From Pseudarthrobacter sulfonivorans (GTDB lineage Bacteria > Actinomycetota > Actinomycetes > Actinomycetales > Micrococcaceae), in NCBI RefSeq assembly GCF_024391045.1, contig NZ_JANFCZ010000006.1:1-64000 (forward strand): 64,000 bases of DNA. The letters run 5' to 3'. A program made the translations under genes and the position numbers. Below, piece after piece: positions 14,240 to 22,749 of this stretch (position 1 is its first letter; each line of letters opens with the position of its first letter). The notes below the pieces were generated by a model. The model saw only the letters and a list, made by a program, of their open reading frames with translations. It was not told where the DNA came from and made no database searches.

Positions 14240-16588
14240 ATGACGTTCCTCCGTGACCGCATCGAGTTGCTGTTTTTCGTTTCGTCCACCGTCCTTCTGG
14301 CGGGGGGTGGCGCGGCCTGGCTGTTTGGCGAGTACCAGGCGGCGGAGCTGGTCTGGGTGGTGGGAACCGTCCTTGGACTGGTGTTCGCCGTCGCCTGGGT
14401 GGCGGGCGCGCTCCGCAGGCGGCAGGCCAGCGTGGACATCATTGCGGTGCTGGCTTTGGGCGGGGCGCTGTGGGTCAACGAGCCCTTCGCCGGAGCAATG
14501 ATCACGGTCATGCTTGCGACCGGCAGGCTGCTGGAGGCACGGGCGCAGGCCCGGGCCCGGCGGGAGCTGAGCCTGCTCGTGGAGCGTGCGCCCCGCACAG
14601 CCCGCAGGAAGGTCCAGAGCGGCGTGGAATCAGTTCCCGTCGAGGTCCTCGCGGCAGGCGACCTCATTGTGGTTGGCACCGGCGAAGTCCTCGCCGTTGA
14701 CGGCCGGCTCCTGTCGGCGGGGATCCTCGACGAGTCCGCCCTGACCGGCGAATCCCTGCCGGTGGAGAGGGTCGTTGGCGAAGACCTCCGCAGCGGCGTG
14801 GTCAACGCCGGTGCACCCATCGACGTGATGGCAACCGCAACCGCCGCGGACTCGACGTATGCGGGCGTGGTGCGCCTGGTGGAGCAGGCCCAGGCGGCTT
14901 CAGCTCCCTTCGTGCGCACCGCGGACCGGTTCGCCGGCTTCTTTGTCCCGCTGACCCTGGTCCTGGCCGGGGCGGCCTGGGCGCTCAGTTCTGATCCGGT
15001 GCGGGCCGTGGCGGTCCTCGTCGTGGCGACACCCTGCCCGCTGCTGCTGGCAGCGCCGATCGCGATCATGTCCGGACTATCGCGGGCGGCGAGCATAGGC
15101 GTGGTGATCAAAGGCGGCGGCGCCCTCGAACGGCTCGCTGCGGGCAGGGCGGCGCTCTTCGACAAAACAGGAACGCTCACCCGGGGGCAGCCCACCCTGG
15201 CTGACACGGTCACGGCCGGTGACACGGTTGACGCCGACGAGATCCTGCGGCTGGCAGCCTCCCTCGACCAGGTCTCACCCCATGTCCTGGCCAGCGCGAT
15301 CGTGACCGCGGCCACCCGCCGGAACCTGGTGCTGGAAATGCCCGACGACGTCCGGGAGGAACACGGCTACGGACTCCAGGGGACGGTGGGCGGCCACAAC
15401 GTCAGGCTCGGCAAGGCCGCCTGGATCGCACCCGGTTCCGAACCGGGATGGGTGCGCCAGGTGCGCCGGCGCGCTGACCTTGACGGATCCCTGACAGTGT
15501 TCATCGCCGTCGACGGCGAACCCTGCGGGGCGTTCCTGCTGGAGGACCCGGTCAGACCCGACGCCCCGCGCATGATCCGGGCCTTGCGCGGTGCCGGCAT
15601 CAGCAGGATTGTCCTGGTGACAGGTGACCGGGAAGACATCGCGCACACAGTGGGCCGGGTGGTTGGAGTTGATTCCGTGCGGGCCGACTGTGACCCGGGC
15701 GAGAAGCTCCAGGTGATCACCGCTGAATCCTCCGGCGCCCCGACCATCATGGTGGGGGACGGCGTGAACGACGCTCCCGCGCTCGCCGCCGCGGGGGTGG
15801 GCGTGGCCCTGGCAGCACGGGGCGCAACCGCATCCTCGGAGGCCGCCGACGTGGTGCTGACCGTGGACCGCATCGACGCACTCGCCGACGCCATCCTCAT
15901 CGCGCGCCGGTCCATGGGCATCGGCAGGCAGGCCGTGGTGGTGGGCATGGGCCTCTCGCTGGCCGCAATGGTCGCAGCAGCCGCCGGTTTCCTCGCACCG
16001 GCGGCCGGAGCAGTGCTGCAGGAGTTCATCGACATCCTCGCGATCGGCCTGGCCCTGCGAGCGGTGATCCCCGGCAAGTCCCACACCATCAACATGGCAC
16101 CGGCAGATATCGCCACTGCGCGCCAACTGAAACTGCAGCACGACGCCGTGAGCGCCGTCGTCGAACAAATACGCTCCGTCGCAGACGCCCTCACGACCCG
16201 CGACCCGGACCTGGGTCCGGCACGGATCCTGCTGGGCCGCCTCGAGAACGAACTGCTCCCGCACGAACGCGCCGACGAGGAACTCCTGGTGCCGTTGGTT
16301 GCCCGCGCTCTCGGCGGATCGAACGCGACAGCCGACATGAGCCGCACGCACGCCGAAATCGAACACCTCATCAGCCGGCTCCACCGCCTGCTGAACGGCC
16401 TTGAAAAGGATGCCCGCTCCGAGGACGTCATCGAACTCCGGCGCCTGCTCTACGGCCTCTACGCCATCCTCAGACTCCACAACGCCCTCGAAGAGGAAGG
16501 CGCCTTCAGCCTGGTGCCCGATGACCGGCCCCGGCCGGCGAAGCACACATCCGATGCAGCCCACACTTCCGGCTCGGCTGACGCTTAG
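14240..16588 (+). CDS. P1B-5-type metal-transporting ATPase with C-terminal hemerythrin domain
   Basis: A 782-residue P-type ATPase. There is no N-terminal metal-binding domain. The membrane motif is TPCPLLLAAP (Cys266), the phosphorylated Asp is D308 in DKTGTLT, the actuator has TGES, and the hinge is GDGVNDAP near 507. Residues about 640-765 form a hemerythrin-like four-helix bundle with H675, H704/E708/H709 and H747/E751 as candidate di-iron ligands. TPC plus a C-terminal hemerythrin domain defines subgroup P1B-5, whose rhizobial member Nia exports Ni2+/Fe2+ under microaerobic conditions. The di-iron site may sense O2 or metal. The ATG at 14240 begins the first hydrophobic segment. Its stop overlaps the convergent downstream gene by 4 bp. 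Confidence 0.9.
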   Translation: MTFLRDRIELLFFVSSTVLLAGGGAAWLFGEYQAAELVWVVGTVLGLVFAVAWVAGALRRRQASVDIIAVLALGGALWVNEPFAGAMITVMLATGRLLEARAQARARRELSLLVERAPRTARRKVQSGVESVPVEVLAAGDLIVVGTGEVLAVDGRLLSAGILDESALTGESLPVERVVGEDLRSGVVNAGAPIDVMATATAADSTYAGVVRLVEQAQAASAPFVRTADRFAGFFVPLTLVLAGAAWALSSDPVRAVAVLVVATPCPLLLAAPIAIMSGLSRAASIGVVIKGGGALERLAAGRAALFDKTGTLTRGQPTLADTVTAGDTVDADEILRLAASLDQVSPHVLASAIVTAATRRNLVLEMPDDVREEHGYGLQGTVGGHNVRLGKAAWIAPGSEPGWVRQVRRRADLDGSLTVFIAVDGEPCGAFLLEDPVRPDAPRMIRALRGAGISRIVLVTGDREDIAHTVGRVVGVDSVRADCDPGEKLQVITAESSGAPTIMVGDGVNDAPALAAAGVGVALAARGATASSEAADVVLTVDRIDALADAILIARRSMGIGRQAVVVGMGLSLAAMVAAAAGFLAPAAGAVLQEFIDILAIGLALRAVIPGKSHTINMAPADIATARQLKLQHDAVSAVVEQIRSVADALTTRDPDLGPARILLGRLENELLPHERADEELLVPLVARALGGSNATADMSRTHAEIEHLISRLHRLLNGLEKDARSEDVIELRRLLYGLYAILRLHNALEEEGAFSLVPDDRPRPAKHTSDAAHTSGSADA

Positions 16589-19284
16589 CTGTTATCCGGG
16601 GTCCGCGGCAGCCCGTCCGCGGCACCGGAGGAAGGCTCGATGGTGACGGTTCCGGCGTCGCCATCCACGCTGATCCGTTGGCCGCTGCTAATCCGCTGGG
16701 TGGCCACCCCCGTGCCGAGGACGGCCGGGATTCCGTACTCCCGCGCCACGATGGAGCTGTGGCTCAGCGGGCCGCCAACATCGGTAACCACCGCTGAAGC
16801 CATCGCGAACAGCGACGTCCAGGCGGGAGTGGTGATGCGGGCGACCAGCACATCGCCTGGCTCCATCCGGCCGAAGTCCTGCGGCCCGCCCAGGACCCGT
16901 GCGGGAGCGCTGACCCGCCCGGCGCTGGCGCCGACGCCCTTGATGACGGCACCGGGCTGGTGCTGGCGCGCCGGCATCATGGACCCGAACGCCCGCTCCA
17001 TCCAGCGGCTCTCCGGGAGCAGTTGCGGGGCTGTTGCCTTCGCCTGGCCGCGCCAGAGCATCCTGCGCTCCTCGACGACGCCGGCGCGGACCGGGCGGGC
17101 CGCTCCGGTAATGGCCACGGCCGGGGCACCGGGGGCTGGCGTACCCGGCGCGGCGAGGCCGAACTCGACGGCGCTGTGCAGTTCCTGGAAGCGCAGCCAG
17201 AACACGTCGTCAGGTTCTGCGATGACCGAGGATTCCACCAGCCGCCGGCCCAGTTCAAAGAGCATCCGCCGTAAGAGCGGCCAGGCAAGCCCGACGTCGG
17301 CCAGGGCGTCCTCACGGATCGGTGCGGCGGTCTGGGCCCACCGGAGCAACCGAAGGAATACGGCGCGGCGGCGCGGCCCGAGCCGCGCCGTCATCTCCGC
17401 CGTCAGGCTTTCGCGGCGTTCAGCGGAGAGGCGCTGCCGTTCGTTCGGATCGGTGCCGTGTCCCTGCAGATAGAACTTCACGGTCTCGATCAGGGTGTTC
17501 GGCTCATCGGCAGGGACCGGGCTGGCGAAATCCAGGTTATAGACGGCGTGGCCGTACCGGTCCAGATGCTCCTGGAAACGCGGCTGCCATTGCTGCCACA
17601 GCTCAGCGTCCATCCCCGCGGGCGGTGCACCAGTGCGCTGGGACCCGGCGAGCGCCGTCGTCGGGGTTTCGCTTATTGCGGCCGTCAGTCCGGGGACGCC
17701 ACGGACCCAGCCGGCCAGTCCGTAGAGCGATTTTTCGGCCCGGATGGGCTCGCTGTCATAGCCGAGGAGGAAGGACTGGGCGGGCGGATCGCCGTGCCGC
17801 TTGACCAGTTTGTCGTAGAACGCGCGGAAGGAAATTTCGCTGGTGGCGGCCAACGGAATGATGGACTGCACCGCCGTGTAGTACACGGTGCCGGCGTCCA
17901 GCAGCGCCTGCACGCCCTCGATCAGCTCCTCACCGGACAGGTCGCGGACGGGCCTCGCGGACCAGTCGTGGATCACCCGTTCATAGCGGGGATGGGAAAA
18001 ATCCCGCCACCCGGCCACGCCCATGTGCGCCTCGCCGCGGAACAGGGCGCGGAAGGCTGCGGGCGACTTCGCCATCATCCGCCACATGCCCGAGTTGCGG
18101 TAGTAGTAATAGGCGTAGCCGTTGACGGTCGGCAGCCGGACGTCGCCGTCGCGGACGGCGCCCTGGCCGATGGCCGCGCCGAAGAGCGCCTGCAGGGAGC
18201 GGGCCACCGAGCCGTCGATGAGGTCGGCGAAGAGCGGCGAGAGCGGATCCGGCAGCTGCTCCACGATGCTCGCCCGGAAGTACATCCCCTTCGGATACGG
18301 GACAGGCCAGGTTTGCGGGGCGTCGGCCGCCGGTTCGGGCAGCGCCGTGATGGCCCGGGACTGGAGGATGAAGAACTCGCCGCCGGCCCTCGCCCACTCA
18401 ATGTCCTGCGGCATCCCGAAGTGGCCGGCGATCCGCGTTCCGAGGTCCGCCAGCCTTGCGGCTGCAGCGTCATCAAGGACGGGCTCACGACGGCGGGCTG
18501 CCGCCACCGGCTGCTCCTGCGTGCCGCGCTCCGCGTACACGGTCATGACCTCTTTGTCCGCTGTCCGGCGCGACAGCACACGGCCCGTCCCGGCATCGAC
18601 CACCATGTCATCCGTGGTGACCGTTCCGCTGACCACGGACTCGCCCAGGCCCCACGCGGCACTGATCACCGTCTGGTCGCGACGCCCGTTGGCCGGGTTC
18701 GCCGTGAACATGACGCCCGCGGCGTCGGCCTCGACCATGCGCTGGACCACCACTGCAAGGCGGACAGACTCCGGCGCGATGCCCTCACGGGCACGGTAGG
18801 CCATGGCCCGCGCCGTCCACAGGGAAGCCCAACAATCGATCACTGCCGCGTGCAGGGCCCCGGCCCCCACAACATTCAGGTAGGTTTCCTGCTGCCCGGC
18901 GAAGCTTGCCGTGGTGAGGTCCTCTGCCGTGGCGGAGGACCGCACCGCAACAGCGGTATTCCCATCGCCGAGCCGGCCGTAGGCGGCGTCCAGTTCGGCG
19001 GCGATGCCGGACGGCACCGTGCCCTGTGAGAACAGTGCACGGATGCGTGCGGACGCATCCCCGTAGTCCTGCGGCGATGCCTGCGGTGACAGCGTGGCCA
19101 GTCCGCGGATGTCAGCTTCGAGGTGATTGGCCGCCACGAAATCCGCATAGGCCGCAGTGTTGAGGACAAAACCTTGGGGAACCGGCAAGCCTGCCTGGAT
19201 GAGGCCGCCCAGGCCCACGGCCTTGCCCCCGGCGATGGTGACGCCGTCCGGTCCCACAACACCTAAGTCGTTGACGTATGTCAT
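16585..19284 (-). CDS. Rifampin-phosphotransferase-like / PEP-synthase-family enzyme
   Basis: An 899-residue enzyme of the pyruvate-phosphate-dikinase superfamily. An N-terminal ATP-grasp (GGKAVGLGGLIQAGLPVPQGF, AVRSSATAEDLTTASFAGQQET, ADAAGVMFTANP) is followed by a large middle region (about 330-770) and a C-terminal swivelling domain with phospho-His H842 in GGPLSHSSIVAREYGIPAV. The His domain at the very end, and the lack of a C-terminal PEP-binding barrel, match rifampin phosphotransferases rather than true PEP synthase; the real substrate is unknown. The ATG at 19284 has AAGGA upstream. A DevR-like box lies at 19422-19435. The gene ends tail-to-tail with the metal ATPase. Confidence 0.83.
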   Translation of the reverse strand: MTYVNDLGVVGPDGVTIAGGKAVGLGGLIQAGLPVPQGFVLNTAAYADFVAANHLEADIRGLATLSPQASPQDYGDASARIRALFSQGTVPSGIAAELDAAYGRLGDGNTAVAVRSSATAEDLTTASFAGQQETYLNVVGAGALHAAVIDCWASLWTARAMAYRAREGIAPESVRLAVVVQRMVEADAAGVMFTANPANGRRDQTVISAAWGLGESVVSGTVTTDDMVVDAGTGRVLSRRTADKEVMTVYAERGTQEQPVAAARRREPVLDDAAAARLADLGTRIAGHFGMPQDIEWARAGGEFFILQSRAITALPEPAADAPQTWPVPYPKGMYFRASIVEQLPDPLSPLFADLIDGSVARSLQALFGAAIGQGAVRDGDVRLPTVNGYAYYYYRNSGMWRMMAKSPAAFRALFRGEAHMGVAGWRDFSHPRYERVIHDWSARPVRDLSGEELIEGVQALLDAGTVYYTAVQSIIPLAATSEISFRAFYDKLVKRHGDPPAQSFLLGYDSEPIRAEKSLYGLAGWVRGVPGLTAAISETPTTALAGSQRTGAPPAGMDAELWQQWQPRFQEHLDRYGHAVYNLDFASPVPADEPNTLIETVKFYLQGHGTDPNERQRLSAERRESLTAEMTARLGPRRRAVFLRLLRWAQTAAPIREDALADVGLAWPLLRRMLFELGRRLVESSVIAEPDDVFWLRFQELHSAVEFGLAAPGTPAPGAPAVAITGAARPVRAGVVEERRMLWRGQAKATAPQLLPESRWMERAFGSMMPARQHQPGAVIKGVGASAGRVSAPARVLGGPQDFGRMEPGDVLVARITTPAWTSLFAMASAVVTDVGGPLSHSSIVAREYGIPAVLGTGVATQRISSGQRISVDGDAGTVTIEPSSGAADGLPRTPDNS

Positions 19285-19421
19285 GTCGGCGCATCCTTGC
19301 TGCCCGGATCCCGGGCGTTCAGTGCGGCTGGTTCTCAACATACTTCCCCGCCGGACCGGCGTTGTCCACGATGTGCACCTGTCCCTCCGCGCCTTCCGGC
19401 GCCTGAGCGTGTACAGGTCCG

Positions 19422-19435
19422 GTGACGAAAGACCC
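19422..19435. promoter_or_regulatory. DevR-like box between Rph-like gene and small membrane protein
   Basis: On the minus strand this reads GGGTCTTTCGTCAC; on the plus strand GTGACGAAAGACCC matches the DosR core at 11 of 14. It lies 36 bp upstream of the plus-strand gene at 19472 and 137 bp upstream of the minus-strand start at 19284, so either or both could be targets. Confidence 0.5.
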
Positions 19436-19471
19436 TGCTGCGGCCTCGACGCGACGTGTTTGAGTTGGAAG

Positions 19472-19876
19472 ATGACGGATCACCGCCTGGCGCTGAAAGC
19501 CGTGAAGGGATTCCATACCTTTGCCTGGTTCACCATCGAGGCCTGCATGGTGTTCGTGCTGTATGCCGGGATCCGCGGACGGAGTGACCGGCGCGTGGGA
19601 CAGGCTGCCGCTGTTGTGGCCGGCGAGATCCTGATCTTTGCCGCCAACGGATTCCACTGTCCGCTCACGCCGCTGGCGCAACGGCTCGGCGACCCCACCG
19701 GATCCGTCACGGACATTTACCTTCCCAAGTGGTTCGCCCACAATCTGCCCGCCATCCACGTACCGCTGATCGTCATAGCGGTGGTCCTCCACGTACAGAA
19801 TCTCAGGTCAGCCAGAGGGGTGGTGATTAGGGCATCTGGGAGGCCGCGGCGGACGGTTCAAGGTCGGACAGGGTGA
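19472..19876 (+). CDS. Small integral membrane protein (CPLTPLA motif)
   Basis: A 134-residue protein with three predicted membrane spans: FHTFAWFTIEACMVFVLYAG, AAAVVAGEILIFAANGF and IHVPLIVIAVVLHV. A conserved-looking loop FHCPLTPLAQRLGDPTGS lies between spans two and three; CPLTP loops are also seen in DUF2784-type membrane proteins, but I cannot assign the family firmly. The ATG at 19472 is the likely start because the DevR-like box ends at 19435; a TTG at 19460 is possible. Its 3' end overlaps the convergent amidotransferase gene by 50 bp, which is unusually long. Confidence 0.65.
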   Translation: MTDHRLALKAVKGFHTFAWFTIEACMVFVLYAGIRGRSDRRVGQAAAVVAGEILIFAANGFHCPLTPLAQRLGDPTGSVTDIYLPKWFAHNLPAIHVPLIVIAVVLHVQNLRSARGVVIRASGRPRRTVQGRTG

Positions 19877-20696
19877 GCGGGTTCGCGGGGCTATCCGGGT
19901 AGGGGAACGTGGTTGTGACCGCCAGGTCCGGGCCGACGTGCACCAGTCCGCCGGAGGCTATGGGGCGCCAGCCCGGGTTGTGATCCATCGGTTCGGTGGC
20001 GATGAGGACGTGCGGAGAACGGGCAAGGTCTTCACTGCGGGCGTGGATGCGGTGGCTCCGTGCTTCCAGGGGAGCCGTCGGTCCGTGGACGGCAGCAGGG
20101 TCTCGTTGCAAGATGTGCAGCCCGTGGGTGGCCGGGTACCTGACCGCCCAAAGGTCCGTCGCCGTCGTCAGAACGAGGTTTAGGCTGAAGACGGGCAATC
20201 GCTTGGCGATCCACGTGACGGCCCGGGTGATACCGTCCGTGACGTCGCCATCAGCTCTGCGGCTCTCGGCGGTGATCAGGGCGAAGAGGCGTTCGCTGTC
20301 GGTCTCGCCGTGAACGAGGTCCGTAACCCCGAGCGTGGCCAGACGCTGATCGAGCTCTCCGAGGCCACCGAAGGCGCCGTTGTGGGCGAATAATCTCCCG
20401 TCTTGCTCAAACGGATGCGTATTGACCATCGTATGGGCGCCGGTGCTGGCGTAGCGGACGTGGGCCAGGAACGTGGTGCTCCTCAGGTTCCGGGCCTCGC
20501 GCGCGAAGGCGTGATCCTCCCAGGCGGCGAGCGGCTGCTTGGCCACATGAGCCTTGCCTTCTGCATCGTACGTGCCGATGCCGGTTCCGTCGGGCTCCCT
20601 CCGGCTCTGGTTTGAGAGGCTGTCCGGGGCGTCCAGGAGCCAAAACGTGGCGCGGACGGGTTGGGAGCCTGCGTGCAGGCCAAACAGTCGGCACAC
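19827..20696 (-). CDS. Class II glutamine amidotransferase (YafJ/EgtC-like)
   Basis: A 289-residue Ntn-type amidotransferase with catalytic N-terminal Cys2 (MCRLFGLHAG) and the family motifs FLAHVRYASTGAHTMVNTHPF, FAHNGAFGG and HGETDSERLF. Stand-alone members include YafJ and EgtC, which cleave gamma-glutamyl amides. The substrate is unknown here. It follows the glutamate decarboxylase gene by 27 bp on the same strand; an enzyme that frees glutamate next to one that consumes glutamate suggests a linked acid-stress or glutamate/GABA role, which is inference. Confidence 0.88.
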   Translation of the reverse strand: MCRLFGLHAGSQPVRATFWLLDAPDSLSNQSRREPDGTGIGTYDAEGKAHVAKQPLAAWEDHAFAREARNLRSTTFLAHVRYASTGAHTMVNTHPFEQDGRLFAHNGAFGGLGELDQRLATLGVTDLVHGETDSERLFALITAESRRADGDVTDGITRAVTWIAKRLPVFSLNLVLTTATDLWAVRYPATHGLHILQRDPAAVHGPTAPLEARSHRIHARSEDLARSPHVLIATEPMDHNPGWRPIASGGLVHVGPDLAVTTTFPYPDSPANPLTLSDLEPSAAASQMP

Positions 20697-20723
20697 GATT
20701 GCTCCTTCGTCGGCGTCTGCCGG

Positions 20724-22124
20724 CTAGTGGTGGAAGGCTTGCGTTGTCCCGCTGGAGGGCATCGGCGCGGTCAGGCCGTCCAGGTAGGCGACTTCTTTTT
20801 TGAGATCGATCAAAAAGCTGGATGCGAGGTCGCGGGTGAAGCCGTTGCGGACGACGATCCTTTGCACCGTGACGTGGCCCAGCCCCTCCGGCATGGGGTA
20901 GGCCGGGACGAGCCACCCGTTCATTCGGAGGCGCTCGGAGAGATGGTGAAGGTTCCAGTTTTTCGTGTGCCCGTCAGCAAGCTGCCAGGCAAAGACCGGG
21001 ATGTCGGAGCCGTCGCTCCAGAGGGTGAAGGCCTCCATCGCCCCGATTTCACCGGATAGGTAGAGTGCCACGTCCCGGGATGTATTTTGGACCGACTCGT
21101 ATCCGGCAAATCCGAGCCGGAGGAAGAGGTAATACTGCAGCAGTACCTGGGCGCCGGGCCGTGAAAAGTTCAGTGCGAAGGTTGGCATGTCGCCGCCGAG
21201 GTAGCTGACATGGAAGATCAGATCACCCGGAAGTGCCTGTTCGTCCCGCCAAATGATCCAGCCGAGGCCCGGATAGACGAGGCCGTATTTGTGGCCTGAG
21301 GTGTTAATCGAGGCGACCCGGGGGAGGCGGAAGTCCCAGCTGGTGTCCGGTTGGAGGAAAGGGGCGACCATGGCCCCTGAAGCCCCGTCGACATGGATCG
21401 GAATATCGAGGCCACGGCGTGCCTGGATGTCGTCCAGGGCCGCCGAGATTTCCTCAACCGGCTCGTACACGCCGGTGTAGGTCACGCCCATAATGGCGAT
21501 GACGCCGATGGTATTTTCGTCCACGTACCGGTCCAGGTCATGGCCGTCCAGTATCTGGTGTTCCTTCGAAACCGGAACAAAACGGGCTTCAACATCCCAG
21601 TAGTTGCAGAATTTCTCCCAGCACACCTGTACGGCCGAGCTGAGGACAAGGTTGGGTTTGTCCGTCGGGAGACCGGCTGCCCGCCGGGCGTGCTGCCACC
21701 GGCGCTTCAAGGCCAGGCCACCGAGCATGCACGCCTCGGAGGAACCGATCGTGGAGGTGCCCAGGGCCTTGGCCGGATCGGGCGCGTTCCACAGGTCCGC
21801 CAGCATTCGCCAGCACCGTGTCTCGATCAGCGCCGTCTGCGGGTATTCGTCCTTGTCGATCATGTTCTTGTCGAACGTCTCGGCATAGAGACGCGCCGCT
21901 TCCGGTTCCATCCAGGTTCCGACAAACGTCGCCAGATTCAGCCGCGAGTTCCCGTCCAGCATCGCCTCATCGTGGACAACCTGATACGCGGTGGAGGGCA
22001 GAGACTCCCCGTCCGGGATGGTAAAGCGCGGAAAGACGGTGGATTCCCCCGGCCGGCTGAACAGGGGGTTCAGCTCTACGACCGTGTCGGGTTCATAGGC
22101 CGATGCCCGGCGTGACCTGCTCAC
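20724..22124 (-). CDS. gadB: Glutamate decarboxylase
   Basis: A 466-residue PLP enzyme that decarboxylates glutamate to GABA, consuming a proton. Length and motifs match the GadA/GadB group: FVGTWMEPEA, GTSTIGSSEACMLGGLA, IPIHVDGASGAMVAPF and the PLP lysine K279 in INTSGHKYGLVYPGLGW. The C-terminal end lies near the active site in known enzymes and contributes to pH control; here it ends with TQAFHH. Start is GTG at 22124, overlapping the upstream hydrolase-like gene by 4 bp (GTGA). No GABA antiporter is seen nearby. The operon order is hydrolase-like, gad, class II amidotransferase. Confidence 0.93.
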   Translation of the reverse strand: MSRSRRASAYEPDTVVELNPLFSRPGESTVFPRFTIPDGESLPSTAYQVVHDEAMLDGNSRLNLATFVGTWMEPEAARLYAETFDKNMIDKDEYPQTALIETRCWRMLADLWNAPDPAKALGTSTIGSSEACMLGGLALKRRWQHARRAAGLPTDKPNLVLSSAVQVCWEKFCNYWDVEARFVPVSKEHQILDGHDLDRYVDENTIGVIAIMGVTYTGVYEPVEEISAALDDIQARRGLDIPIHVDGASGAMVAPFLQPDTSWDFRLPRVASINTSGHKYGLVYPGLGWIIWRDEQALPGDLIFHVSYLGGDMPTFALNFSRPGAQVLLQYYLFLRLGFAGYESVQNTSRDVALYLSGEIGAMEAFTLWSDGSDIPVFAWQLADGHTKNWNLHHLSERLRMNGWLVPAYPMPEGLGHVTVQRIVVRNGFTRDLASSFLIDLKKEVAYLDGLTAPMPSSGTTQAFHH

Positions 22125-22708
22125 GCAGCTACCGTCAAAGGCATTGTCTCTCCCAGCCAGGCGAGGATCGTCGCCAGGCTTTCAGGGTCGAGATGCGTGC
22201 CAGGATCGTTGTATCCGTTCCCGGTTGACGCCGCTACTTCGGCCGGGCGGCGTGCGTCCTCTTTGAACACGTGGTTCGCGTTCGGCTGAAAGGCGAAGGT
22301 CACGTTGGTCATGCCAGCGGCGGTTTCCTGGAGCGGGTCCCCGTCGGCATGTACATCGATCTGTGCATCTTTTCCACCGATCAACACCAGCGCGGGGATC
22401 TGCACTTTCCGCAGTGAGTCGCAGGTGGACTCGACCCACAGCTCCCGGGCGAACGGGAGGTTCATAGGAGCTTCGAAGCTTGCGAGTACCATCTTCACGC
22501 TGTCGGGCAGGCCAGGGTCAGGGTTCATTGGCTGTCCGGCAGCATAGCGTGCAGCAGCTTCCTCGACCCTGGGCATGAGGTCGGCGCCACCGGGGACCTG
22601 GGCAACAAGCACCACCGCCGAAAAGGGCCCATCGCCGGCGGGCCGGACGGCCGTGCCCGCCATAGCGATGCCATCCAGCTGCCATGTCACGTCAAGAGAA
22701 CTCGCCAT
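22121..22708 (-). CDS. Alpha/beta hydrolase-like protein lacking the nucleophile elbow
   Basis: A 195-residue protein. The N-terminal strand (PFSAVVLVAQVPGG) and the C-terminal half (IPALVLIGGKDAQIDVHADG, then NANHVFKED with the catalytic-type His) resemble alpha/beta hydrolases of the dienelactone-hydrolase-like group. The middle of that fold, including the GxSxG nucleophile motif, is absent: VVLVAQVPGGADLM runs straight into a helix normally found after it. From memory of the family I infer an in-frame loss of roughly 110 residues, so hydrolase activity is doubtful. The ATG at 22708 is the best start. It lies between the MarR gene and gad, translationally coupled to the latter. Confidence 0.7.
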   Translation of the reverse strand: MASSLDVTWQLDGIAMAGTAVRPAGDGPFSAVVLVAQVPGGADLMPRVEEAAARYAAGQPMNPDPGLPDSVKMVLASFEAPMNLPFARELWVESTCDSLRKVQIPALVLIGGKDAQIDVHADGDPLQETAAGMTNVTFAFQPNANHVFKEDARRPAEVAASTGNGYNDPGTHLDPESLATILAWLGETMPLTVAA

Positions 22709-22749
22709 GCCCACAGTCTCACAGTGACCTGCGAACAAGACAACTGTCC

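Noticed and set aside
17458..19029. Long plus-strand frame of 523 codons opposite the Rph-like gene
   Set aside because: It is the shadow of a gene with clear catalytic motifs on the minus strand; no family pattern in the translation.
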